A stretch of 50,356 nt of DNA from an uncultured Planctomycetota bacterium (GTDB lineage: Bacteria; Planctomycetota; UBA1135; GCA-002686595): positions 1-50,356 of the forward strand of contig CAIYPP010000107.1 of the NCBI GenBank assembly GCA_903928115.1, in the 5' to 3' direction. Within the stretch, counting starts at the first letter, position 1; each line of letters begins with the position of its first letter. The notes beneath the pieces are model-generated. The model ran no database searches, was not told where the DNA came from, and was given only the letters and a program-made list of their open reading frames with translations. This document shows, one piece after another, positions 43,180-50,356 of the stretch. A program made the translations under genes and the position numbers.

Positions 43180-45210
43180 TCAGCGGGCCCTTGCCCCGAA
43201 TGGCACGCGGGGGCCGACGGGTCCGAGCGTACAGGGCCCGACGGTGATCGGCGTGCGACGCGCCTGTGTGACCCACGCATCGACCTCGCGCTCCAGCGAC
43301 TCCGGCGCGCGAGCTTCCTCGACGTTGTCGCGCACTGCCACGCACTCGCGATCCTCGATCCGACCGAAAGCCGAATTGAGCGTGAGGTTGTCGGTCACGA
43401 CACCGCCCACAGGCCGACCGAACCGATCGGTGAGGTAGCGGGCGAGCGTGGGATAGCGCGAACTCCACGGCTCGGAATGAACCGGCACCGCGGCATACCG
43501 CCGATGCAGCGTTGATATTGAAGGATCTTGAATGTGCGGCGCCATCCAGCCGACTCCGCGCGCGTCGTACATCACGGCCTTGCCGCAGTCGACGAAGGCA
43601 TTGTGCTCTACGCGCACATCGCGTCCGCCTCCGATGAGCATGCCCCAGTTGCAGCGCGCGACGAGGTTGTTGCGGAGCGTGATGCCGCTCGCCATGTCGT
43701 CCATATAGAACGCGTTCTGAAAGCGTGCGTCGCTGCCTTGGATCGAGTGCACGAGGTTGCCTTCGAGCACGTTGCCCTGCGAGGTCCAGTCGCGCCCGCA
43801 ATAGACGGCGCCTGCGTCGCCCGTCTCTTGCACAGCATGGTGGATCAAGTTTCCGGCGATGCGATGTTCGTTGCCGCGGAATGTCAGTGCGAAGTGTGGC
43901 AACTCGGCGAGCTCGTTGTTCATGACTTGGATCCCGACGCCCGCAATCTCGATCGCGGGGTTGTAGCTTCGCTGAAGCTCGCTGCAGCGCTGGAACATCG
44001 AGTCACTCACGACGCAGTCGGCGGACGAGAGGGTCGCGCGCTCTCCGCCCTCCAAGCGCACGCCCGTCCCTCCGATGAAGCGAAACTCGCAGGCATGCAC
44101 TGCGATCTCGCGTCCCGTCGCGTCCACACCGCGCGTGCCGATGCGCTCGAAACTGCAGCGCTCGATGCTCACCCGCTTCGCGTCGCGCAGCACGAGCGCC
44201 GAGCCGCGCGTGCACTCGAAGCGCAGGCCTTCGACGCGCACGTCCCGAGCGCCGTCGAGCGAAAGCAGCGCTTCATCGAGGAGGGATATGGACACACGCT
44301 CCCCGCGGCTCTCGGCGGGGACCCATGCATAGATTCGGCCTCTCGCCACGTCGAGCCAGCACTCCCACGGACGATCGAGCTCGGCCAGCGCGTTCACGAC
44401 GGCGAACTTGCCACGCGCCGCGAGGCCGTAGCGGTGGGGGAGTCCGAGCTCGACGGTGCCAGACTCCGCGTCGACGCGGCGTACGGGCAGAAGCTCGTCG
44501 GACCAGTCCCAGTTCCAATAGCCCGCGGCCCACAGCTCGCACTCGCCACTCCAGCGCGCGACACGCTCTCGCTCGACGGGCACGAACGTACCGCCTCGCG
44601 GCGTCTCGCTCACGCGCTGGGCGAGGGGAACATCGTCCTCCGCCTGACGCGGAACGGAGCCGGAGTCCAAGACCTCCGCGATGCTCGCAAATCCCTCGTT
44701 CGGCCAGCGCGCGGGCTCGAGCGCGACGTCTCCCACGAGCACGACACTGCGCGCGGCGGCGACCTCGACCGTATGGCCGACGTGAACTGGCCCAGCGAGT
44801 CCGCCGCGCCACTCGCCGATCTGACTCGCGTCGAGCGAAAGCGCCACGACTTGACCTCGCGCCTCGGCGGGGAGGCGCTGCTCGATCTCGAGTTCCGGCG
44901 GCCCCCATGCCGGATCGTCGAGGATGATTCCGCCCATGATCCGCGGCGGAGCGAGCGGGTCGGCGGCGCGCACGACGAGCGGCGGCCAACCGGCGTCGAT
45001 CCGCAGTCCGCTTCGCAGCACGTGATCCCCGGCTGCGAGCTCGATCACGACCGGCGTTCCATGGTTCGGGAGCGTCCGCGCCAGATCGAGTGCCGCTGCG
45101 AAGTCGTGGACACTGCGACCGTCGACCGTCGCGCGCAGCATCGCACGCTCGCTTGCGCAAGAACTGCAGCCTACGAGTACGAGGAGCGCCGTGACCGAGT
45201 GGTGCGACAT
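43180..45210 (-). CDS. Right-handed parallel beta-helix lipoprotein
   Basis: A 676-aa protein with a lipoprotein signal (TALLVLVGC, lipobox Cys15). After an N-terminal segment that opens like a glycan-active beta-helix protein (GTPVVIELAAGDHVLRSGLR), residues about 310-600 carry repeating short strands typical of parallel beta-helices: VRVEGLRFECTRGSALVLRD, VSIERCSFERIGTRGV, HRIAGNLIHHAVQETGDAGA, NVLEGNLVHSIQGSDARFQN and ITLRNNLVARCNWGMLIGGG. The closest general plan is the GH141/pectate-lyase-like group, which acts on pectic or sulfated polysaccharides, but I cannot assign catalytic residues. It is divergent from the DUF1569 gene (63 bp between starts) and precedes the H-NOX operon by 89 bp. 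Confidence 0.8.
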   Translation of the reverse strand: MSHHSVTALLVLVGCSSCASERAMLRATVDGRSVHDFAAALDLARTLPNHGTPVVIELAAGDHVLRSGLRIDAGWPPLVVRAADPLAPPRIMGGIILDDPAWGPPELEIEQRLPAEARGQVVALSLDASQIGEWRGGLAGPVHVGHTVEVAAARSVVLVGDVALEPARWPNEGFASIAEVLDSGSVPRQAEDDVPLAQRVSETPRGGTFVPVERERVARWSGECELWAAGYWNWDWSDELLPVRRVDAESGTVELGLPHRYGLAARGKFAVVNALAELDRPWECWLDVARGRIYAWVPAESRGERVSISLLDEALLSLDGARDVRVEGLRFECTRGSALVLRDAKRVSIERCSFERIGTRGVDATGREIAVHACEFRFIGGTGVRLEGGERATLSSADCVVSDSMFQRCSELQRSYNPAIEIAGVGIQVMNNELAELPHFALTFRGNEHRIAGNLIHHAVQETGDAGAVYCGRDWTSQGNVLEGNLVHSIQGSDARFQNAFYMDDMASGITLRNNLVARCNWGMLIGGGRDVRVEHNAFVDCGKAVMYDARGVGWMAPHIQDPSISTLHRRYAAVPVHSEPWSSRYPTLARYLTDRFGRPVGGVVTDNLTLNSAFGRIEDRECVAVRDNVEEARAPESLEREVDAWVTQARRTPITVGPCTLGPVGPRVPFGARAR

Positions 45211-45273
45211 CGGGAGCAGTCTAGGGTCCGTTCCACGGATGACTTCGACGCTTCTTGCAGCCAGACTATCGGT

Positions 45274-45735
45274 ATGGACGCATCGGTCTTTGACGTCTAC
45301 GAGGAGGCACCGCGCGCGCAGTTATTCCGACGAATCGCGACGTGGCGCGCCGAGGACCGCCCTCTGTGGGGCAAGTTCGACGCGCGGGCCGCGGTCTGCC
45401 ACTGTCAGCAGCCCCTGCGTGTCGCCCTCGGCGAGCTTCGGCTGCCGCGCACGTGGGTCGGTCGACTGTTCGGCGGTCTCGTGAAGCGCTCGATGCTCGG
45501 ATCGCGCCCCTTCGCACGGAATCTCCCCACGGAGTCGCGCTTTCTCGTGCCGAGTTCGGCGAGCTTCGAAGCGGAGCGCGACCTACTCACGCTTCTCCTC
45601 CGCCGGTTCGGAGAGGCGGGCCCACGAGCCGCGCCGCGCGCGCCCCATCCGTTCTTCGGCGCGCTCACGCCGGAGCAGTGGGCGCTGCTCATGGGCAAGC
45701 ACCTCGACCATCACCTGCGGCAGTTCGGGCGCTGA
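45274..45735 (+). CDS. DUF1569 (DinB-like four-helix) protein
   Basis: A 153-aa protein from ATG 45274. The family-defining C-terminal block is present: APHPFFGALTPEQWALLMGK followed by HLDHHLRQFG, with the His residues that form the DinB-fold metal site (His at HPFFG, HLDHH). The N-terminal half has AVCHCQQPLRVALGEL, which contains another conserved His. DUF1569 proteins are small cytoplasmic members of the DinB/YfiT superfamily; some relatives are thiol-dependent transferases or hydrolases. The function here is unknown. The reading frame is open far upstream, but that part runs antisense to the beta-helix gene and is not coding. Confidence 0.85.
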   Translation: MDASVFDVYEEAPRAQLFRRIATWRAEDRPLWGKFDARAAVCHCQQPLRVALGELRLPRTWVGRLFGGLVKRSMLGSRPFARNLPTESRFLVPSSASFEAERDLLTLLLRRFGEAGPRAAPRAPHPFFGALTPEQWALLMGKHLDHHLRQFGR

Positions 45736-45746
45736 GCCCGAGCGGC

Positions 45747-47444
45747 TCAGGCCGAGATCTCGTGTGCCTCGCCCGCGCCGCTGGGAACGCGGATGCGGTC
45801 GATCAGGCGCTGCACATCCTCGCTCGGCGGCGGCGTCACGCGCGAAACGCACCACGCAACGGCGAAGTTCACACACATGCCGAGCGTGCCGATGCCTTCG
45901 GGCGAGATGCCCCAGAGCCAGTGCTCGGGCCGGTTCAACTCAGGCGAGAGGAACTTGAAGTGGACGATGTAGCTCGCCGTGAAGACGAGTCCTGCGAGCA
46001 TGCCGCTGACGGCTCCCGCGGCATTCATGCGCCGCGAGAAGATCCCGAGCACGAGAGCGGGGAAGAACGACGACGCTGCGAGTCCGAAGGCGAACGCGAC
46101 AACCTCGGCGACGTAGCCGGGCGGGTGGATCCCGACGTAGCCGGCGGCGACGACGGCCACGGCGGCCGAGATGCGAGCCGCGCGCAGCTCTCCGTGCTCG
46201 CTGATGCGCGGCAGGAGTGCGCGCTTCAGCAGGTCGTGGCTGATCGCAGAAGACACGACGAGCAGAAGTCCCGCCGCCGTCGAGAGTGCTGCCGCCAAGC
46301 CGCCGGCCGCCACGAGCCCGACGACCCAGTCCGGCAGCCCCGCGATCTCCGGATTGGCGAGCACCATGATGTCCTTGTCGATCGTGAGCTCGTTCTGCGC
46401 GGGATCGGCGAGGTACTGCACACGCCCGTCGCCGTTGCGGTCTTCGAAGCGAATCAGCCCCGTCTGCTCCCACTTGCCGACCCACTCGGGCAGCGTGGCG
46501 TGCTCCTTGCCCGAGACGGTCTCGATCAAGTTTGTCCGCGCAAACGCAGCGACCGCGGGAGCCGTCGTGTACAGGAGCGCGATGAAAAGAAGCGCCCAGC
46601 CCGCGGACCAGCGTGCGTCGCGGACCTTGGGCACGGTGTAGAAGCGCACGATGATGTGAGGCAGCCCCGCAGTCCCGACCATCAGGGCCGCGGTGATGAA
46701 GAACACGTCGACCATCGACTTCGAGCCTCTCGTGTAGGCAGCGAAGCCAAGCTCGGCGTGCAGGCCATCGAGTCGGTCGAGCAGGGGAGTCGCGGTGCCC
46801 TGTACATCGGCGCCAAAGCCCGTCTGGGGAAGAGCATGGCCCGTCATCTGGATCGAGATGAAGATCGCTGGGACGAGGTACGCGAAGATCAGCACGCAAT
46901 ACTGCGCGACCTGCGTGTACGTGATGCCCTTCATGCCGCCGAGCACCGCGTAGAAGAGCACCAAGCCCATGCCGATCATCACGCCCGTGTCGATCGACAC
47001 CTCGAGAAAGCGCGAGAACACGACGCCCACGCCGCGCATCTGGCCTGCGACGTAGGTGAACGACACGAAGAGCGCGCACACCACCGCCACGATGCGCGCA
47101 ACCTGCGATGCGTAGCGGTCGCCGACGAAGTCGGGCACGGTGAACTTGCCGAACTTGCGCAGGTAGGGCGCGAGCAAGAGCGCGAGCAGCACGTAGCCGC
47201 CGGTCCAGCCCATCAAGTACACGGAGCCGTCGTAGCCCGAGAACGAGATGATGCCCGCCATCGAGAGGAACGACGCGGCGCTCATCCAGTCGGCCGCGGT
47301 GGCGAGGCCATTGGCGACGGGCGAGACTCCGCCGCCAGCGACGTAGAACTCGCCCGTGGACTTCGCGCGCGACCAGAGCGCGATCGCGATGTACAGCGCG
47401 AAGGAAAGGCCGACGATGACGAACGTCCAAGCCTGCACGTTCAT
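45747..47444 (-). CDS. Sodium:solute symporter, VC_2705/ActP-like family
   Basis: A 565-aa membrane protein of the SSF family with about 13 hydrophobic segments. The N-terminal signature is FYVAGGGVSPVANGLATAAD followed by WMSAASFLSMAG, with YLRKFGKFTVPDFVGDRY after the third segment and GGMKGITYTQVAQYCVLIFA further on. A charged soluble insert near residues 325-380 (FEDRNGDGRVQYLADPAQ) is typical of the VC_2705 subgroup, which pairs with DUF4212 proteins. It imports a small solute with Na+, most likely a monocarboxylate such as acetate by family analogy. ATG 47444 overlaps the stop of the DUF4212 gene (ATGA), so the two are translationally coupled. Confidence 0.9.
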   Translation of the reverse strand: MNVQAWTFVIVGLSFALYIAIALWSRAKSTGEFYVAGGGVSPVANGLATAADWMSAASFLSMAGIISFSGYDGSVYLMGWTGGYVLLALLLAPYLRKFGKFTVPDFVGDRYASQVARIVAVVCALFVSFTYVAGQMRGVGVVFSRFLEVSIDTGVMIGMGLVLFYAVLGGMKGITYTQVAQYCVLIFAYLVPAIFISIQMTGHALPQTGFGADVQGTATPLLDRLDGLHAELGFAAYTRGSKSMVDVFFITAALMVGTAGLPHIIVRFYTVPKVRDARWSAGWALLFIALLYTTAPAVAAFARTNLIETVSGKEHATLPEWVGKWEQTGLIRFEDRNGDGRVQYLADPAQNELTIDKDIMVLANPEIAGLPDWVVGLVAAGGLAAALSTAAGLLLVVSSAISHDLLKRALLPRISEHGELRAARISAAVAVVAAGYVGIHPPGYVAEVVAFAFGLAASSFFPALVLGIFSRRMNAAGAVSGMLAGLVFTASYIVHFKFLSPELNRPEHWLWGISPEGIGTLGMCVNFAVAWCVSRVTPPPSEDVQRLIDRIRVPSGAGEAHEISA

Positions 47445-47740
47445 CGCTGGCCCTCCTCGTCACGCTCTTCGACGCCCTCTACGCGCTCGATGCGGTCCAT
47501 GCGCCGCGCATACACGAAGATCAGCGCGACGAAGGCGACGATCGAGCCCTGCTGCGCCATCCAGAAGCCGAGGCGGAAACCTGTGCCCGGAATGCGGAAC
47601 TGGTTGAGCCACGGCGCGAGCAGGATCGACGCGCCGTAGGACAGCGCAAACCACAGGACAAGCAGGATGGCGACGAGCCGCAGGTTGCGGCGCCAATAGC
47701 GCTGGCGGCGCTCGTTGGAGTTGGAGTGTTGTGCGTTCAC
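47441..47740 (-). CDS. DUF4212 small membrane subunit of the sodium:solute symporter
   Basis: A 99-aa protein with a GTG start at 47740, supported by GGAGG at 47751-47755. It has two membrane segments: LVAILLVLWFALSYGASILL, then after the conserved loop LNQFRIPGTGFRLGFWMAQQ a second one (GSIVAFVALIFVYARRMD). The loop and the size match DUF4212 (sodium/substrate symporter small subunit). Such proteins are always encoded just before a VC_2705-type SSF transporter and probably form a complex with it. The C terminus is highly charged. It lies 72 bp downstream of the PAS-GAF hybrid kinase gene on the same strand. Confidence 0.9.
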   Translation of the reverse strand: MNAQHSNSNERRQRYWRRNLRLVAILLVLWFALSYGASILLAPWLNQFRIPGTGFRLGFWMAQQGSIVAFVALIFVYARRMDRIERVEGVEERDEEGQR

Positions 47741-47750
47741 GAAAGGGGGG

Positions 47751-47755
47751 CCTCC
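47751..47755 (-). promoter_or_regulatory. Ribosome binding site of the DUF4212 gene
   Basis: GGAGG on the minus strand lies 10 nt before the GTG at 47740 and supports that start. Confidence 0.5.
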
Positions 47756-47812
47756 GGCTGCGGACGATACGCAGCGGCGCCCTCCCCGTCTCGTGCCCCG
47801 TGCTCCGCTCGT

Positions 47813-49786
47813 TCAGGTCCCAGCGCTGGCGCGCCTCGAGCGCGTTGCGACGGCCTTGGCGAGCTCGGTGGCAAGTTCTTGCATTCGGATGGGCTTCTTC
47901 ACGACCGACGTCGCACCGAGCTCTTCGAAGGTCCGACCGTCCGCAGCTTGGTTCTCTCCGCCAGTCAGCACCACGACGGCCGGCCCCGATCCCGTGGCGA
48001 GCTGCTCGAGCACCGTCGTCGCGTCACCCCCCGGCATCCAGCCGTCGAGCAGCAGCACGTCGTAGGTGTTTCGTGCGAGCTCTTCGAGCGCGGCGTTCCC
48101 GTCGGCTGCGTCGGCGACCTTCGCGCCCGCGCGTGAGAGACCGCTGCGCAGCACCCCGCGCAGAAGCTCGTCGTCGTCCGCGATCAGCACGCGCACCCCC
48201 TCGATGGGGCTGCGGCTCGGCAGCACCCCGGACGGCTGGCCGCCGCTCGCGGGGCGCGCACGCGGCAATTCGATCGGCACCGCGCTCGGATCGGCGGGGA
48301 TGCGGATCCAAAAACGCGAACCCTTGCCGGGCTCCGACTGGACGCCGACGCGGCCACCGTGGGACTCCACGAAGCGCTTGACGATCGCAAGGCCGAGCCC
48401 GATGCCGCCGCTGCGCTGCCGCTGCTCGCCGACCTGCACGAACGGCTCGAAGACGAGGTACTCGCGGCCCGCGGGCAGTCCCGGGCCAGAGTCCTTCACC
48501 GCGAGCTGGACGGTGCTCGCCGCGGGTTCGAAGCGCAGCTCCACGGTGACGGTGCCACCGCGCGGCGAATACGACACCGCGTTCGCGAGCAGATTCACGA
48601 CGGCGCGGCGAATGCGGCGACCGTCGACGTTCACGAGGGGAAGCTCGCCATGCGCTGCGAGCTCGAGCGAGACTTGCTTGCGCACGGCCTGCTCTTGAAC
48701 GACTGCGATCGCAGCCAGCGCGATGTCACGCAGGCTCTGGAGCTCGCGCTCGAGCGGAACCTCGGTCACCGGCCGCGAGAGCTGCGTGACGTCATTGGCG
48801 ACGTCGAGCAGGTGCGCGGCGGCGTCGCGCACGAAGCCGATCGTGCGCAGCTGCTCCGCATCGCGGCGATCGAGCAGGGATTCGAGGCTGTTCAGGCCCA
48901 TGACCACCGACTGCAGCGGCGTGCGGAAGTCGTGCGCGACCGTTGCGAAGAACGTGTCGCGCATCCGCGCGGTTTCGAGCAGGTTCACATGCGCCACGCG
49001 CATGACTTCCGCATGGTGGCGGTCGATCGCGAGCGCTGCGAGGTGGGTGAACGACTCGATGAGATAGAGCTCCGCCGGCATGGGGAAGCGCGGCGCAGGG
49101 TAGTACATCCCGAAGGTGCCGAGCGTGCGGCCGTTGCGCGGGGAGAGAATCGGGCTCGACCACGAGGCCTCGATGCCATAGCTCGCCATGAAGCTCGCGA
49201 AGTCCTTCCACCACGGATCGCCATCGATGCGCGTGGTCAGCACCTGCACGCCCTCCGCGGCCGCGTGGCCGCAGCTCGCCTTCCCGTATGCGGGCACGAG
49301 GCGGTCGATCGCCGACACGAAGTCGCGCGGGAGCGACGGCTGTCCCATCGTGCGCAGCACGCCTTCTTTCTCGTCGAGCACGAGGATCGAGCAGCGCATG
49401 CCTCCCGGAACGTGCGCCTCGGCGAGTACCGCGATCGCACCCAAGACTTCCTCGACGGAGTCCCCGCGCACGATGCGCTCGACGATCTCGCGCTGGGCCT
49501 CGAACAGGTCCGCGATCTCGTGCGCGTCGGGGCGATAGTGCAGCGTGAAGCAGTCGTCGCCGAGCTCGCGCACCTTGCAACGGAAGGTTGTTCCGTCTGC
49601 GCGGCGCGCTTCGATCGTGCGGCCGTTGGCCAGCACGGCGGCATGGCGCGAGACGTCGCGCCCCGCGAGCTCGTGGCGCGACACCCCGAGCAGGGTGGCG
49701 GCGCGCGTAGTGGCGTCGACGATCCGACCTTCTCGCACCCGCAGCATGGCGGGCTCATCGAACGACATGACGATGGACTGGCTCAT
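47813..49786 (-). CDS. PAS-GAF hybrid histidine kinase with C-terminal receiver
   Basis: A 657-aa soluble sensor kinase. ATG 49786 is chosen because GAGG stands 6 nt before it (49793-49796); the frame continues 28 codons upstream without a domain. Residues about 10-90 form a PAS domain (GRIVDATTRAATLLGVSRHE). Residues about 110-265 form a GAF domain (RCSILVLDEKEGVLRTMG ... WSSPILSPRNGRTLGTFGMY). The kinase core has His285 in FFATVAHDFRTPLQSVV, N-box VVNLLANAVSYSPRGG, then KDSGPGLP and GGIGLGLAIVKRFVESHGG. The receiver carries Asp581 in LLLDGWMPGG and a late Lys (VVKKPI). There is no membrane segment, so it reads a cytoplasmic signal. It lies directly upstream of the DUF4212/SSF pair and may report on the imported solute. 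Confidence 0.9.
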   Translation of the reverse strand: MSQSIVMSFDEPAMLRVREGRIVDATTRAATLLGVSRHELAGRDVSRHAAVLANGRTIEARRADGTTFRCKVRELGDDCFTLHYRPDAHEIADLFEAQREIVERIVRGDSVEEVLGAIAVLAEAHVPGGMRCSILVLDEKEGVLRTMGQPSLPRDFVSAIDRLVPAYGKASCGHAAAEGVQVLTTRIDGDPWWKDFASFMASYGIEASWSSPILSPRNGRTLGTFGMYYPAPRFPMPAELYLIESFTHLAALAIDRHHAEVMRVAHVNLLETARMRDTFFATVAHDFRTPLQSVVMGLNSLESLLDRRDAEQLRTIGFVRDAAAHLLDVANDVTQLSRPVTEVPLERELQSLRDIALAAIAVVQEQAVRKQVSLELAAHGELPLVNVDGRRIRRAVVNLLANAVSYSPRGGTVTVELRFEPAASTVQLAVKDSGPGLPAGREYLVFEPFVQVGEQRQRSGGIGLGLAIVKRFVESHGGRVGVQSEPGKGSRFWIRIPADPSAVPIELPRARPASGGQPSGVLPSRSPIEGVRVLIADDDELLRGVLRSGLSRAGAKVADAADGNAALEELARNTYDVLLLDGWMPGGDATTVLEQLATGSGPAVVVLTGGENQAADGRTFEELGATSVVKKPIRMQELATELAKAVATRSRRASAGT

Positions 49787-49792
49787 GGACAA

Positions 49793-49796
49793 CCTC
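49793..49796 (-). promoter_or_regulatory. Ribosome binding site of the PAS-GAF kinase gene
   Basis: GAGG on the minus strand stands 6 nt before ATG 49786. It favours this start over the upstream in-frame start at 49870. Confidence 0.55.
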
Positions 49797-49954
49797 GCCC
49801 GCTCGCGCGGGACTTCAGGAAGTGGTGGGGGGGCCAGCAGGAACGACCGCGAGCGTCGATCCATCGACACGATATCGCGCGTCAGCCCGCCGTGTTGCTC
49901 CGCCGACCCGCACTCCCCGCTCTACGCACAAGTGCCCACCGCGCCGCGTGCCCC

Positions 49955-50007
49955 GCGCGGCCCCAAAGTAGGCGGGGCCGCGCCGGCTCGCGCCGACACG
50001 GCCCCGC
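49955..50007. terminator. GC-rich alternative hairpins between the module protein and the PAS-GAF kinase
   Basis: GCGCGGCCCC (49955-49964) is a perfect complement of GGGGCCGCGC (49974-49983). The overlapping segment GCGGGGCCG (49972-49980) is a perfect complement of CGGCCCCGC (49999-50007). Only one of the two stems can form at a time. The element begins 23 nt past the stop of the gene ending at 50030, so a termination or processing role is plausible; there is no T tract. Confidence 0.45.
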
Positions 50008-50029
50008 ACTCGGCTCAACCGAGGCGCGC

Positions 50030-50356
50030 TCAGGGCGCGTAGGTGAAGCGCAGGGCGTCCGAGAGACCGGTCTTGTTGAGGCCGGGGAGCGCGGGGTCGC
50101 GGTACCAGTACTGGCAGTGCACGTCGGTGCCGGGCACGAGGCGCGAGTCCGCACCCGAGGCGGCCCACGCGTTCATGTCGAGCTGGAACGTGCCCGTGCA
50201 GTCATCCGGACCGACGAGTCCGCCGGAGTTCTGCATCGTCGTACGCACCGTCGGCGGCGCAACGCACAGCGTGCCGCCTTGGAACGGAACGCTGTTCGAA
50301 TCGAAGCCATAGAAGAGCAGGCCGTTCTTCTGGTTGATGATGCGCATCGCCGTCAC
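50030..50356 (-). CDS. C-terminal end of a secreted protein with the shared C-terminal module (runs off right edge)
   Basis: Only the last 108 codons are in the window; the frame is open to the right edge, so the start lies outside. The visible part matches the C-terminal module of the three metalloproteases: GLLFYGFDSNSVPFQGGTLC corresponds to GLFLYG ... LGNGIKC, VHCQYWYRDP to WHFQAWYRD, and the end TGLSDALRFTYAP to LSDGLRITF. Compared with those copies it has one extra Cys (DDCTGTFQLD). The nature of the N-terminal cargo cannot be told. By analogy it is an exported or surface protein. The gene is followed by the GC-rich hairpins. Confidence 0.8.
   Translation of the reverse strand: MTAMRIINQKNGLLFYGFDSNSVPFQGGTLCVAPPTVRTTMQNSGGLVGPDDCTGTFQLDMNAWAASGADSRLVPGTDVHCQYWYRDPALPGLNKTGLSDALRFTYAP

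Noticed and set aside
43528..45273. Extension of the DUF1569 frame upstream to give a 735-aa protein
   Set aside because: The extension is antisense to the beta-helix lipoprotein gene. Domain content and normal family length begin at ATG 45274.
1..50356. CRISPR arrays, tRNA/rRNA genes, insertion sequences, prophage
   Set aside because: I saw no regularly spaced short repeats, no tRNA-like cloverleaf in the short intergenic gaps, and no transposase, integrase or structural phage protein.

Overview
The window is high-GC, densely packed bacterial chromosome with no gap above about 250 bp between genes (longest: 6427-6677, 40618-40865, 49787-50029). I see no tRNA, rRNA, CRISPR, insertion sequence, integrase or phage gene. 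The likely source is a deep-branching, probably uncultured Planctomycetota. Reasons: a very large secreted protein of the planctomycete type (beta-propeller, HEAT-like region, LamG-like domain and a single CxxCH heme site), many secreted or lipid-anchored sulfatase-fold proteins, a DUF1569 protein, and a C-terminal module (GLF-YG ... W-FQ-W-RD ... LRITF) shared by several secreted proteins. The phylum is inferred, because no marker gene is present.

Layout. 1-14477: all minus strand and mostly exported. It holds the start of a SASA/sialate O-acetylesterase-type esterase that runs off the left edge, a 1357-aa propeller/Sel1 protein ending in a CxxC zinc-ribbon-like motif, an LtaS-like membrane phosphotransferase, and three tandem paralogous reprolysin-like zinc metalloproteases. 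14558-16458: an rRNA methyltransferase (RlmL N-terminal type) translationally coupled to a DEDD-type exonuclease. 16569-17909: a secreted VWA protein. 17902-23993: an apparent minus-strand operon of a sulfatase-fold lipoprotein, two tandem GT-C-type membrane glycosyltransferases and a DTW-domain tRNA-modification enzyme. 24097-29951: a DUF2490 protein and a convergent 1715-aa fusion of transglutaminase-like, DUF4011, superfamily-1 helicase and Vsr-like nuclease regions. 30042-38549: a RutE-like nitroreductase, the giant CxxCH protein, two tandem sulfatase-fold/TPR lipoproteins and a PilZ protein. 38635-40617: a secreted subtilisin with Fn3. 40866-43090: an H-NOX sensor coupled by ATGA overlap to an HNOBA-histidine kinase-receiver hybrid, a predicted nitric-oxide sensing pair. 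43180-45735: a parallel beta-helix lipoprotein and a divergent DUF1569 protein. 45747-49786: a PAS-GAF hybrid kinase followed by a DUF4212/SSF sodium-solute symporter pair. 50030-50356: the 3' end of another secreted protein with the shared C-terminal module.

Themes. Much of the window serves the cell envelope: export, surface polymer modification (LtaS-like, three sulfatase-fold proteins with Thr in place of the formylglycine Cys, GT-C enzymes) and extracellular proteolysis. Two hybrid kinases sit beside their likely partners, H-NOX for one and possibly the DUF4212/SSF transporter for the other. The leads I find most worth pursuing are the shared C-terminal module as a possible sorting tag, a conserved lone cysteine before the catalytic domain of all three metalloproteases (candidate cysteine switch), the predicted NO-selective H-NOX/HNOBA kinase pair, and the single-gene helicase-nuclease with a transglutaminase-like front end.
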